Source: Isoetes taiwanensis
Lineage: Eukaryota; Streptophyta; Lycopodiopsida; Isoetales; Isoetaceae
NCBI GenBank assembly: GCA_021234155.1
Contig: JAJEKV010000011.1
Span: 20,042,677 to 20,106,676, forward strand
Reading direction: 5' to 3'
Length of the DNA: 64,000 nt
Below, in pieces: positions 1 to 10,491 of the stretch. The translations under genes were made by a program, and so were the position numbers. A model generated the notes under the pieces. That model did not search any database. It saw only the letters and a list, made by a program, of their open reading frames with translations, and had not been told where the DNA came from. Each line of letters begins with the position of its first letter. Positions within the stretch are counted from its first letter, which is position 1.

Positions 1-368
1 AAGAACCTGCATAACAACACCTAACAATTAAACAACCACCAAAGAAACCTGCAACCTCCAAGTAACCTACTAGCACTAACTATAAACAATAAATACCTGA
101 GGCAGAAGGCTTGTCAGTCAAACATTTTGCAGAACGTGAACCAAGCAATATATTTTCTTTATTCTTGATCATCTCGTTAAGTACATCAGAGTACAAACGC
201 AAGCTGCCATCATCATTATATGGTTTGCTGTTGATACCCATCGCAAAGATTAACTTGAATTTCTTTATCATGATCATACCTAGACAAGAACCAAAGATGT
301 GAAAAAAAAACTATAAATTCAATATAAACATAACAAAACATTTCACTTACCCGATAAGATTACGTTAC

Positions 369-1745
369 ATGCCCCGTAATAAGCTTTCCAACTTCCTACG
401 GAACAGGCCATTGACATTCGTGTTTACGGTAGAAAACACGGCCATCTTGTTCGATATTTCCACATCAATGATTGCTCCCATATTACGAATCCACTTTGAT
501 ATATTATTACGACCAACCCTCGCCTTTTTGAAACCAAATCTAACAAAACAAACAATTGATTAGAGTTACCAAATAAAATAAATACAATTAAACAATAGAG
601 AAATCGACTGAGATTTATAATTTGAAATTGCTTGTAGGAAGAAAGGTCTTGGCGCAGAATTTTCTTTTGGAGGTAGATGCCTCAAATCTTTGTTTGTATG
701 TCGAACAAAGTTTTCTTCAAAACTCCAAATTGGAGGAGGCGAAAATGGCTTGGATCAAATTTCATCATTTGTAGTGCCCCACGCCTTACTTGTCCTTTCA
801 TTATAAAGAACATACTTTCGGAAAGTCCATCGGAGTCTCAAGTGTCAAATCTACATCTTTCACTTCATACAACTCACTTGCACCCCTAATTGCAAACCTA
901 GTGCAAAGATAGAAACAAAGACGTTTCTGAAGACCCTTAGGAGTGTTTATCTGAAAGTCTATGTCTTCTAACAGGTCTTTTTCAGAATTAAATGGAATTG
1001 CACTGCTTTTTTCTGGCCGACGCCAACTCCTAGCTTTCTAGACCTATCACCGCAAAACAAAGGCAGCCCCTAGCCCTAACATATGCGGGATCACGTAAGA
1101 TATTAAACCTAGCTGTTCTTTTGCATGCTGAAGGAGTCTTTGATTCCTGGTTCTTCCTAAGAATCTTTCCTATTGCTTTCAGCAAAGAAATTAAACTACA
1201 ACAAAAATACAGAAACATTAGAACCCTAACAGAACTTAAACAAAAATAAAAAAAAGTTACCTGCCAGCAGGAAACATGCTCCCATCCTTCTTCCTAACTT
1301 GTATCATAAATCGAACAAGCATCTTGTTCAGCTGATCATCAGGTATGTCCTCAATTGGAATACTCAAGTCAATTGGAAAAGGTAAGTCAGAAGTTTTTTT
1401 AGCAAATCTCCTCCATCCATCAAACTTTGCCCTTGCCCAATTTGTTTGCTTCTTAGACTTGTCCTTTCCCCCCGTATCAACATCTCTAAGCATCTCAACA
1501 TCAATACCAGCATATTCTTTTGTATCCTTCTCCACTTCTTTATCCACAAAACCCTCACTAAACCATGGCTCCTTCTCTATATCTCTCAACAGATTTTCTA
1601 CCTCTAACGGATGCGTCTCAAAGAACAAAGCATTCTCGTCTTCTTCCAAACCATTATCATCCAACAGATGATCCTCGACAAGTGTAAATGAGAAATTGCA
1701 ACATGAATCAGAAACCCCTCTAGCAACATTAACAACTAAAAACAC
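369..1745 (-). pseudogene. Crypton-type tyrosine recombinase (DUF3504-like) remnant
   Basis: Reading the minus strand, an open exon (1745-1261) ends in a segment with RFMIQVRKKDGS. A 65-bp GT-AG intron (1260-1196) joins it in frame to LLKAIGKILRKNQ and then FNILRDPAYVRAR. After frameshifts near 1040 and 990, GLQKRLCFYLC and FAIRGASELYEV follow (about 920-840), then YNERTSKAWG and PRPFFLQAI (about 800-620). This order matches the core of the DUF3504 / ZMYM / Crypton tyrosine-recombinase family: N-terminal core-binding helices, the first catalytic Arg in an RGxxEL box, and the ER.SK strand. A weak C-terminal block (VGRNNISKWIRNMG) lies near 545-480, after another gap. I do not see a convincing second Arg or the catalytic Tyr. 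Frameshifts and stops make it a pseudogene or a badly fragmented gene. No ATG is visible for the first exon, so an upstream exon may exist. Family assignment is fairly secure; activity is unlikely. Confidence 0.72.
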
Positions 1746-1890
1746 TTCAATAAACCTTGCTTCCCCATTTACGCAAAAGAAGAAATGCGAACAAGAAAAA
1801 CTTGTTAGATAATAGAAACCTAACCTAAAAACAGAACCTAAAATAGAACCTAAAAACAGAACCTAAAATAGAACTTACACTTCAAGGAAG

Positions 1891-2035
1891 CTCCCTATCT
1901 TGCTCGTAAAACTCGCCTATGTGCTAGGGAACCCAAAAAACTCCAAAAACTCCAAAAACTCCCTATCTTGCTCGCAAAAACTCGCCTATGAGCTATCAGA
2001 AACTCCAAAATCTTGTGTCAAGAACTGAAAACTCG
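1891..2035. repeat. Short tandem duplication
   Basis: A block starting ctccctatcttgctcg at 1891 recurs at 1959, so the period is about 68 bp. It contains smaller repeats of actccaaaa. Just upstream, 1816-1876 holds short repeats of an aacctaaaa unit. It looks like simple local slippage upstream of the recombinase remnant. Confidence 0.7.
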
Positions 2036-2060
2036 CGTATCTACCTCAAGAACGCGACCA

Positions 2061-3728
2061 GAACCTAAAAAAACAGAGGAAACATTAGTAACTTCTCAGA
2101 TTAAATCAAAACTAGAAATAAAACTAACTATTTACCTTACTTCGGCAGCGGCGCCTTCACCTAGAACAAAGAAAGAAGAAAAGATTAGAAAGAAAAAAAA
2201 AAAAGAATGAAAAATCAGGAAGAAAACATCACTGACGTCGCCAGGGCATGCCTCCTTACCATTCCTGCACAAATGGCGCCCAGCGCCAACACCTACGACA
2301 AGATCGCCGCACTCCGCCATCGCGAAGAGGAGAGAGAAAAAAAAATGGTGCACGGAATTTCCAGGGGACAGTGGATTACGGCTGGGAGCCGCGAGCGGCG
2401 GCGCCGCTGCCGGTTTCCAGCCGGAAACCACGAAAAGGTGGCAGTTCCCTAGCACCTATAGGTTAGGTTCAGAAGAGCACACTTAATAGTTTAGGCCCAA
2501 AAGTTTCTCGAACCAATAATGGGGGCACACTTAAGGGGCAAATCGATCTAGTGGCATGGAGGGATTGATCAAACTTGAAACTAATAGATGCCCGACGAGT
2601 CAAAGACTCTACCCACAAAATCTGCCATCAAGTCCCTTATCGGAGCATTGGAGGACATGCTCAACCCGTTGGAGGACACACTTCAACCATCTAAAAGATA
2701 CCAAAACATCTATTGAAGGGGTTGTGCCTGAAAATTTTAGCCTAAACCTTAAACTAAGATTTAGGGCTTTTATCGTTGTTTTGCATGACAAGTTGCAATA
2801 AAATTGACCAAACACCAACATCAATGTGAACATCCGTTCTTGTTTGTCCATCTAAATATTTTTTTAACAAACAATAATGAATGGCCTCTGCTTAGGAAGT
2901 CTAGCCTTACCCTAATTAGTGAGAAAATATTAGGATAATTAAGAGTGGCAACAAACAATATAACGGTTCAAGGAAATAGAACGAGTCTTAAGCAAGGGTA
3001 TTTTAGAGCTGCAATTTATGTGAATATGGTCGTAAATCCGTCCTCCATGGATTGCATCCATCAATTGCAATGACGCTCACATCATTTATAAGAAAATCGA
3101 GACTTGGTAAAGATATTCATTGCTTGCAAAATTTCAGCTTTACATTTTACTTTTCAATAATACTTCCAATTTTTTTGCTTGACAACCGGATGGATCATTC
3201 ATGCATGACTTGGAATTGAATTCAGTGTGGTGTAAGATGAGAAATGAAGACAATTTTGGGAAGGATAAAACAACCATTGAGCATGGTAAGCTGCCTTCTC
3301 AACTTTTGAAATGGTAAGCCCTACTGAAACAAAATGCTAGCTCTTCATAGAGGAAAGAAGGCATGATCCACTTTCCACCATCCACTGAATGTTATGTTGA
3401 AAGGATTTTAAATCCTCTGGAAGGTCCCTTCCATCATGTGCCCGAATGATATAACGTGCTTCCATTTCATTCATCACTCTTTAGGTAGGCTTCCAAACAC
3501 CAAACCCAGCACATGCATGCCATAAGTGAGAATAAAGTGGATCATAAATTGTAGGAGAAATGCGATGGTACACCGATTGATATTGATATTGACTTTACAA
3601 GGATTCTAAGTCCTTTGGCTATTTGATTACTCTGGTTTGGTGCAAGAAGACGATAGGATTTTACGTTCTTTGCCAAGCCAGACTTTTATAGTTCTCGAGG
3701 TATTTCAGCAATGAGAATCTCCATCAAT
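2061..3728. other. No supported gene
   Basis: This stretch contains an A-rich and GC-rich patch (2160-2440) with overlapping short open frames on both strands and no recognisable domain. AT-rich sequence follows, without coding signal, to the Tat element's target duplication. The minus-strand frame at 2455-2132 is low complexity (phenylalanine-rich from a poly-A tract) and is not called. Confidence 0.5.
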
Positions 3729-3733
3729 ATTGT
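3729..3733. repeat. Left target-site duplication of Tat-like element
   Basis: ATTGT directly precedes the TG of the 5' LTR and is repeated directly after the 3' LTR. Confidence 0.9.
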
Positions 3734-6217
3734 TGCTGCCACTCATGGCAGCATAGAAGAGCCTTAGACATATCTGACATTTGGCTCATTGAATGCATGA
3801 GGAAATATGAAGACCATTGGCTTCCAGAAGCACTTGAAGACTCAGTCAAACAGCAAAAGGAACAAATGTTTAGAAGAACCAAAGAAGGACATTCACTTGG
3901 TTATCTCAAAATTGGAGGATGGACAAGGTTTTTGATTATCATCCAAGGTACTAGAGATCACTCCTACAAGATTTGAAGTCACTTGTTGAAGAATTGCGAG
4001 ACATGAGCATGGTATGAAGTCTATTTCATGATTTGAGCATTTGAAGTTTGGATTCTTGATGTTGTAAGAGTTTTGCCTAGCCAATTTCCCATTTTAATTG
4101 CCATTTGACTCATATTCCACCTTCCTATTTCTTGTCATCTCTACACTTCATACTATCATTTCCCATACATCTATATTTCATCATACCATACCTTGGGATT
4201 GTTCAATTCACTTTTTCCTAGTCAAAATGACCCACACACTCATGATCCATCCATACATTCATAAGTTTACCAAAAGAAACTAAAAAAATGTTGAGGCATT
4301 ACCCTACTTTCTCTCACTCCAAAAAACCTAAGGTTAAAATGATCACTAGGTTGAGGAAAGGTTGTCACCTATGTCTAGTTGGCAAAGGGAATTGTTTATG
4401 CCCACATCATCACTCACAAGTCCACATCACCCTTCATTACACACGTGTCAATCCACATCATTTTCATTCCATATCCACCTCATAAAAACATTTTGACTAG
4501 GGAAAAGTTTTTGTCATCCAATGGTACCACATCAGCAGTACATTTGCCACCTCACCAAAATTTATGTCCAGTCACCCCCCTTCACTCTTTTGACAAAAAA
4601 TCAAAGTGCTCCAAATCATCTTTTGACAAAACCACCTGGTAGCCCTTGTGAAAATATGCCACCTGGCACAAAAAAAATTTTCAAATTGAGTTTATTTGGA
4701 CCTCCTTAAGCTACTTCTTGGGAAACGTGCCTTCTTTGGAAAAATGGCAAAACCTACCTACATCTACCCCCATCTATCTACCCTCTCATTTTTCCGCCAA
4801 GTGGCGTCCCCTGGCGTGCGCGTGTCGAATCACGAGCCGACGCTGGCGTGGGAGGAGACCACGCAATCAGTTAAAATGGCTTCAGAAGTCTATTTATATC
4901 CTTGTTTAACTTTTTGCTCTTGGCCTGTGGGATATATCTGCTGAAGGAAGCCAAGAACCCTTAATTTTTGCCAACCAAGAAACGGAATTTTTGGCCGTAT
5001 CCGACCACAAATTCTCATCATTACCTTCCGAATCCACCTCTGCAACATCAAGAAAACCAAATCGAAGCTAAAAGACAAAGGATCTGGCCGTAGATTCAAG
5101 AATTTCAACAGAACAGGGCCTTTTTAAAGAGGGCAAATCTCTATCACGAATTCGGGGGCTTTTACGCTAAATTGAAGATTGCTGGTGTGAAGTACATGCA
5201 AAAGTGATCTCTAGCTGCGGATTCGACCCTCCTTGCCGCTCAAATTGATCATTGATCAAGAAAAGTGACCATAAACCCGTCCGTTTTTCGGAAATATGCT
5301 TTGCTCATTAACTGTGGGCATCGAAAATGATGTGATTCCTCCAATTTGATATATCAAGTGAATGAAAATCCAATTTGGTAATATCTTTCCCTTTGAAATT
5401 TTTGAAATTCCAAAAAAAAAAAAAAGCTCTGAAATAGCTTCTATATTGCATAAAGGCTAAAGAAAATTCAAAAAATAGATTATTTCGTTTCTTTCAACTA
5501 GTATGCATATCAATCAACACTGTTCTATGGTTAATAAGGAAAAAACTCTACTCACCATAATGCCATTCCGTATCTCATCACCTTAGCTGCACCATTGCAT
5601 ACTCTATAGTTGAACTCCTGAAGCTCTAGTGATTTTAATAGCAAGGGTTGATTTAGGATATCTCTACTGTTCCTTTTACATAGTTTTCCTACCTAAATAT
5701 CGATAAAATTTGAAAAAAGCATTCTCTGTGGCAAAAGACATAGTCTGTCAGTTCATAAAATCCCATAGTTCCAAAATATCTTTATCTCTAGACTGTATTA
5801 GTGTTTCCACGTGACCCTTTAGACCCTTTAACACCTCCCCAGGTGGTTTCATTCAAAAAAGATATTCCTAAAGAATTCTGCAAAAAGGAGCTCTCTGCCG
5901 AGGGCATTGACCAAATTTTGACCTAGTCAGTTGTGTGATTTTAAAGTGCCAAATGATATCTGACTTCAGAATATATTTTGCACATATATCACATCAATTG
6001 TCTAGTATACTATTGCATTGATTTCAGAAGAAAATTCAATTTATATTGCTCAGAATCTAAAGGTTAGTACTGTGCATTTTCTTCCAATTTGGGAAACTGG
6101 TTCTAACAGACTCCTTGAAGGTTGTTTCTGCAAATTTTGAGCATAGAGTGGTTGCCTAAAGCAATCTGGAGGTCCTATACCATTCCAGTTGAGGGATTGC
6201 CAGGAATACCCTCAACA
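3734..6217 (+). repeat. 5' LTR of Tat-like element
   Basis: The 2484-bp LTR begins TGCTGCCACTC and ends CCCTCAACA. Its first bases form a perfect 7-bp inverted repeat, GCTGCCA ctca TGGCAGC (3735-3752). A TATTTATA box lies at 4891-4898, in a region that could be the U3 promoter. There is no long coding frame; the short frames match those in the 3' LTR and are shared repeat sequence, not genes. Differences from the 3' copy are scattered single bases and 1-4 bp changes in homopolymers. Confidence 0.95.
4891..4898 (+). promoter_or_regulatory. Candidate TATA box in Tat 5' LTR
   Basis: TATTTATA lies between a GC-rich block (CGAATCACGAGCCGACGCTG) and a T-rich leader. The same arrangement is found in the 3' LTR near 13614-13621. 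The assignment rests on position and motif only. Confidence 0.4.
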
Positions 6218-6220
6218 TCT

Positions 6221-6238
6221 TGGAGGCTCCTACCGAGA
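6221..6238 (+). other. Candidate primer binding site, unidentified tRNA
   Basis: TGGAGGCTCCTACCGAGA begins 3 bp after the 5' LTR, the usual spacing for a primer binding site, and starts with the expected TGG. It is not the initiator-Met site (TGGTATCAGAG) used by the chromovirus in this window. The related minus-strand element has TGTAGGTCCTACCGAGATC at the same place (47205-47187), so the block is conserved. I could not match it to a tRNA 3' end from memory. Confidence 0.45.
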
Positions 6239-6449
6239 TCCACCCTGGTTCTTGGGAACTATGGCTCCTAGACGAAATCTTTGAGACATCCGAACATCTT
6301 TGAGGGTACAAGATAATGCAGAGGTACAAGCTACACCCCAAGGTATGTCTCGTACATCTCAACAAATCTGTGAATCTAAACACCACCGTGCACGCTCAAT
6401 ACTTTGAACCGAATGTTCCCATTCCTCGTTTCCTACATTTGACTCTACT

Positions 6450-7383
6450 ATGAGTGCTAACAATTTTCTCAAGGTTTTTGATGAGTATTATCAAGAATAT
6501 GGCCACAAGAAAGGTACCAAGTTCACTGAATTCAAGAAGTGCTTCAAAAATGATGAAGTAAGAGCTTGGTTGGAATATGTGATAAGTGATGGAACTAACA
6601 CATGGGATGAGATTATCAAAAGATTCCTAGCAAGGTTTGGAAAGGTTTATGATCCTCAAGATCTTGTTTTTGAGTTACAAACTTTCCATATTAGAAATGG
6701 TGAGACTATTCATCAATATGTAGAAAGATTTCATGTGTATCTCACCAAATGTCAAACTAATCAAGTGCCTCACCATACCTTGCATCTTGTTGCATCTTTT
6801 ATAAGAGGTTTGACCGGGCCAGAGTACACAGGAAAATGCTTAAGATTTACAAGCGGGGAGGGATTTGCTACCATTCACAAGGCTTTTAACAAGGCTATTG
6901 AAATTGCTTTGATGTGCTTTCTTCCTTGCCAGATGATGTTTATGCCACTAATGATCCTTTCTTCCCAGATTTTGAACAAGAGCATATGGGTCCGGATGCC
7001 ATACCGGTTTATGCTATTCGAGAAAGACAAGAAGAAATTCAAGACAACCTAAGAATCGATAGCGGCTGCTAATACCAAAACAGATGTTGACAAGGTTCTT
7101 TGAGGCCCTACTTGAAGTGACCAAACAACTCCAGGAATTGAAGGCTTCAAGACCAGAAAGAAGAACTTATCCTCCATGTGCACATTGCATGAGAGACACT
7201 CATTCTTCTGAGATTTGTTGGTACAGGCTTTGTCTTAAATGCAATAAGAGAGGCCATTATGGTAAAGAGTGCCCTGTCTGTATTTTTTGCAAAGCCACAG
7301 GACACTATGAAGATAGATGTAGTGTTAAAGAGTATTTTGCTAGACAAGAAAAAGCAAAGATCAACTTTGAAACCACCGCTTGA
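6450..7383 (+). pseudogene. Tat-like gag (capsid and zinc knuckles), frameshifted
   Basis: The frame starts at 6450 with an ATG, MSANNFLKVFDEYYQEYG, and carries a retrotransposon gag capsid-like region (RAWLEYV, TWDEIIKRFLARFG, ETIHQYVERFHVYL). A frameshift near 6905 moves the linker (PDDVYATNDPFFPDF, AIPVYAIRERQEE) to another frame. The C-terminal part (7084-7383) has two CX2CX4HX4C zinc knuckles, CLKCNKRGHYGKEC and CIFCKATGHYEDRC, preceded by a further Cys/His pair. Gag packages element RNA into particles. The minus-strand frame at 47003-46044 is an intact homologue of the same architecture, which supports the assignment and shows that the break is specific to this copy. Confidence 0.88.
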
Positions 7384-7420
7384 TTAAATATTTGTCGAAA
7401 CTTCTTACCCTATAAGGTTT

Positions 7421-8134
7421 GTGCAGGAATCTGAAGAGCAGGAAGAAATTATGGCTGTGCACACCAGAGCTATGATGAAAGACAAGGAGGCAATTCGAGA
7501 AGAAACAGAAACAAGTGCTCTAGAAGGTAGAGGGAATAAAAACAAACCTGCAGAAGAAGGTAAACAACTGATACCCCCTCTGCCTTGTCAAAAGTTCCCG
7601 AGAAAAGATAAAGACAATGATGAATTTGAGACTCTTATGAAAAGTTCAAAAATCAGTGTAGACCTACTCACATTGTTGAGAATTGCTCCTACTTACAGAA
7701 AAAAGATGCTTAGTTTGACTCAGGAGGAACAAGTTAACCTCACACAAGAGGAGCAGATTGCTTTTACAAACCACATTGAAGAACAAATGCTGATACAAGA
7801 TGAGCATGATCCAGGTGCCTTCACTTGTGCTGCCAACATTGGTAAAAGAGCCTTGTCCAAGGTATTACTAGATGGTGGTTCACCTTTAAATGTCATGCCA
7901 CATCATGTGATGAGACAATGTGGCTTAGAGATTGACAAAAAAGCCCCAATGGTACTTAAATCTTTCTCCAATTCGAAAATAAACCCCATAGGAATTGTAA
8001 GCAAGGTACCTATAGATATTGAGGGGATTGTAGTGGCTGCTAATTTTGTAGTGGTTGCTTTTGAAGGTATGAATGAGAAATCAGATATTTATGACCTTCT
8101 TTTAGGAAGGAGATGGTCATCCACAAGATGCTAG
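7421..8134 (+). pseudogene. Tat-like aspartic protease region of pol
   Basis: The frame contains the retropepsin-like active-site segment KVLLDGGSPLNVM, in which the usual DTG/DSG is DGG, a variant common in Tat/Athila elements. The flap and C-terminal strand follow, ending in YDLLLGRRW just before a frameshift near 8120. The upstream part (HTRAMMKDKE, then PRKDKDNDEFETLMKSSKISV) is a linker also seen in the minus-strand relative. The expected role is maturation of the gag-pol polyprotein. It is separated from gag by a stop and short gap (7381-7420), so expression would need readthrough or a frame change, if the copy is expressed at all. Confidence 0.8.
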
Positions 8135-8153
8135 GCCTATATATGGTCAAGAG

Positions 8154-8746
8154 GTGAGTGTACCATTACATCGATGGCAAAAAAGGACAGTCACTATTTA
8201 CAACAAGTTTGGGGAATTTGAATCTTTTAACTATATTGAAGAAGATTTGTTGATGTCTAACCAACCTGGTGAGTATGAAGTAATTATGGCTCAGCTTGAT
8301 ATAGCAAAGAGACCATCTGACAAGTGCGAGACACTCAAGGAAAGTAGTAGTGCTTACTTATGGTTTGATGGTGGTGTTTCTAAGAAACTAAGCATAGCAT
8401 CATCTGCTGCTATTCTCAAAGATAAGTCCAGTAAATTAATGGCAAAAGTAGGCGTAATCCATTTGAATTCCACTTCTAACATGGCTGAGTATAAAGCATT
8501 GATTGCGGTGGATTGCGGGAGGCTAAGCACCTTGGTATTATTGACATTATTGTGTTTGGTGACTCCCAACTTGTGTGTAGACAGATCCTAGGAGATTATC
8601 GGACCAAGAACAAGGATATGCTCATACTTAGAGATCAAGCTTTAGAAGAATTATCGGGATTTTTCAACTTGGGAGCTGCATCATATAACCGAGAGTTCAA
8701 TGAGGAGGCAGATGCTTATGCAAGAGTGTCTTGCTTGAACATCTAG
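8154..8746 (+). pseudogene. Archaeal-type RNase H module, upstream of RT
   Basis: Two frames joined across a shift near 8500 give a ribonuclease H fold of the archaeal/plant type. A catalytic Asp lies in YLWFDGGVSKK, a Glu in NMAEYKALIA, an Asp in VFGDSQLVCRQILGDY and a C-terminal Asp in NEEADAYARV. The set D-E-D-D is therefore present. Members of this family cut RNA in RNA-DNA hybrids. Tat elements are known to carry such an extra RNase H besides the gypsy one. The odd point is its place: here it follows the protease and precedes the RT (8731 on). The decayed gypsy RNase H remains in the usual position after RT. Confidence in the fold is high; the frame break makes function in this copy doubtful. 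Confidence 0.8.
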
Positions 8747-10101
8747 CAGAAGGTGCTATTAAAGAAGAAGAGCTTGAAGAAGAGGAACTCAAACAACTTC
8801 ATCCTATTCTGGTAATCAATGCTAGTACTGAAAAACAAGTAAGAGAAATCCAAATAGAGAAAAATGGTCAGAATAGAGTCTTGTATGTTGGAGATATGTT
8901 TAGAGAAGAAGATGAATGCACATTAACTAAATTTTTTAATGAATGGAAGGATGTGTTTGCTTGGGACTATGATGAATTAGTTGGTGTTGATAAGAACATT
9001 TGTGAGTTTGAGATAAAGGTTAAGGAGGGTATCAAACCTGTGATGCAAAAACTCAGAAGAATAAATGTATCCTTGCTTGACTTAATCAGGGAAGAATTAC
9101 TTAGAATGAAAGATGCAGGTGTGATCACTGAAATATCAAATCCAGAATGGTTGTCATGCATTGTGCCTGTTGAAAAAATAAATAAAACTATTAGAATCTG
9201 CATTGACTATAGGGATCTGAATAAAGCCACTGTTAAAGATTGCTATCCTTTGCCTTTTTTGGAAGAAGTTTTACATGCAGTTGCAGGGAAGGAGATCTAC
9301 TCTTTCTTAGATGGATTCTCAGGGTTTAATCAGATCTCTGTCAAGCTAGAAGACCAGCCAAAGACAGCTTTCATTACACCATGGGGAACTTTTGCCATGA
9401 AAAGAATGCCTTTTGGTTTGATGAATGCTCCAGCAACTTTTCAAAGAACAATGGACGCTATCTTCAAGGACATGCCTTCAACTGCATTCAGGGTTTTTCT
9501 TGATGATCTTTGCTTGGGATCAGCCTTAAAGGATCATTTTAATTATCTAACTAAAATATGTGTTATGTGCAGAAAAGGGGGTGTAAGTTTAAATCCCAAA
9601 AAATGCGTGTTTCTCTGCTCCAAGGGAGGATTGCTAGGCCATGAAGTATCTTCCAAAGGGATTCAAGTAGCTGAAAGTAAGGTGGATGCCCTGAAAAAAC
9701 TAGCACCACCTAAAACTGTTAGGGAAGCAAAAAGTTTTTTGGGGATGGTAAGTTTTCTGAGGATGTATGTTCCACATTTCTCTAATACTGTGGCTCCTAT
9801 ATCTGATCTCACCAAGGTTGGCAAGTATACCAAACATGAGAGCAAGTTAATTATGGTTGAATGGACTCAGACATGCCAGCTTGCTTTTGATAATATTATA
9901 CAAGCCATCTCCAATTCTGCATTACTTAAACCTCCTGATACATCCAAACCCTTTGAGGCTTATATCAGTATAACCAAAAGGGCTGTAGGATTAGTTCTGC
10001 TGCAAGAAGAAGAGGTGGTAACCTTTGCCAAAAAATTTGGTCTAACACTTGAAATGAGATATCCAAGACTTGAAAAAGTGCAAAGACCCTTATGTTCTTG
10101 A
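8731..10101 (+). CDS. Tat-like reverse transcriptase (pol fragment)
   Basis: A 456-codon open frame runs through all RT blocks: WLSCIVPVEKINKTIRICID, DYRDLNKATVKDCYPLP, SFLDGFSGFNQI, TAFITPWGTFAMKRMPFGL, NAPATFQR, and the catalytic VFLDDLCLGS, where the family YVDD/YLDD box reads FLDD. The thumb (GHEVSSKGIQV, KSFLGMVSFLRMYVPHFS) follows. The start of the gypsy RNase H (AYISITKRAVGLVLLQEEEVV, MRYPRLEK) then appears before a frameshift and stop at 10101. It is the longest intact piece of this element. The frame overlaps the end of the upstream RNase H module by 16 bp in another frame, another sign of indels. The enzyme would copy element RNA inside particles. Confidence 0.92.
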   Translation: MLEHLAEGAIKEEELEEEELKQLHPILVINASTEKQVREIQIEKNGQNRVLYVGDMFREEDECTLTKFFNEWKDVFAWDYDELVGVDKNICEFEIKVKEGIKPVMQKLRRINVSLLDLIREELLRMKDAGVITEISNPEWLSCIVPVEKINKTIRICIDYRDLNKATVKDCYPLPFLEEVLHAVAGKEIYSFLDGFSGFNQISVKLEDQPKTAFITPWGTFAMKRMPFGLMNAPATFQRTMDAIFKDMPSTAFRVFLDDLCLGSALKDHFNYLTKICVMCRKGGVSLNPKKCVFLCSKGGLLGHEVSSKGIQVAESKVDALKKLAPPKTVREAKSFLGMVSFLRMYVPHFSNTVAPISDLTKVGKYTKHESKLIMVEWTQTCQLAFDNIIQAISNSALLKPPDTSKPFEAYISITKRAVGLVLLQEEEVVTFAKKFGLTLEMRYPRLEKVQRPLCS

Positions 10102-10491
10102 TTGATGAAGCGGGGACATCTCATTCAAAAAGCCATACTCAAGTGTACATGAAACAAAATCCTTTATCCTTGATGTTCTCAAAAAAAGCGACCTAAGGCT
10201 AAGATATGTAGATGGGCTTGCAAAATTCAAGCTTATGATATTGTTGTCAAAGTGATCACTTTAGTTAATGATCCTAGTTCATACTTGACTAATATCTTGT
10301 TCGAGCAGGGAAGATGAAGAAGGTTTGGCTAATGATGTTCAAGAAGATGCGATATATAGATGTAAGTCTTGTGCGGGGAGGAAGATTGGCAAGAAGAGAT
10401 AAGAAGGTTTACTGGAGCTGAATGAAATACGGAAGGGTTCAATTCTAGCCAAAAAGAAGGTTCAAAGAAAAATGCAACAAATATAGACTAA
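10102..10491 (+). pseudogene. Decayed gypsy RNase H and linker
   Basis: In shifted frames, NPLSLMFSK, SDLRLRYV and ACKIQAYDIVVKV can be read. These match the C-terminal half of a gypsy-type RNase H and its link to integrase. Stops and frame changes are dense, so this is dead sequence between the RT frame and the integrase frames. Confidence 0.55.

Noticed and set aside
2132-2455. 107-codon minus-strand frame
   Set aside because: Its C-terminal half is a phenylalanine run from a poly-A tract, and it has no recognisable domain or splice link to the recombinase.
4098-4944. Several open frames in the Tat LTR, repeated at 12.6-13.7 kb
   Set aside because: They occur identically in both LTRs, overlap each other and have no domain; they are repeat sequence.
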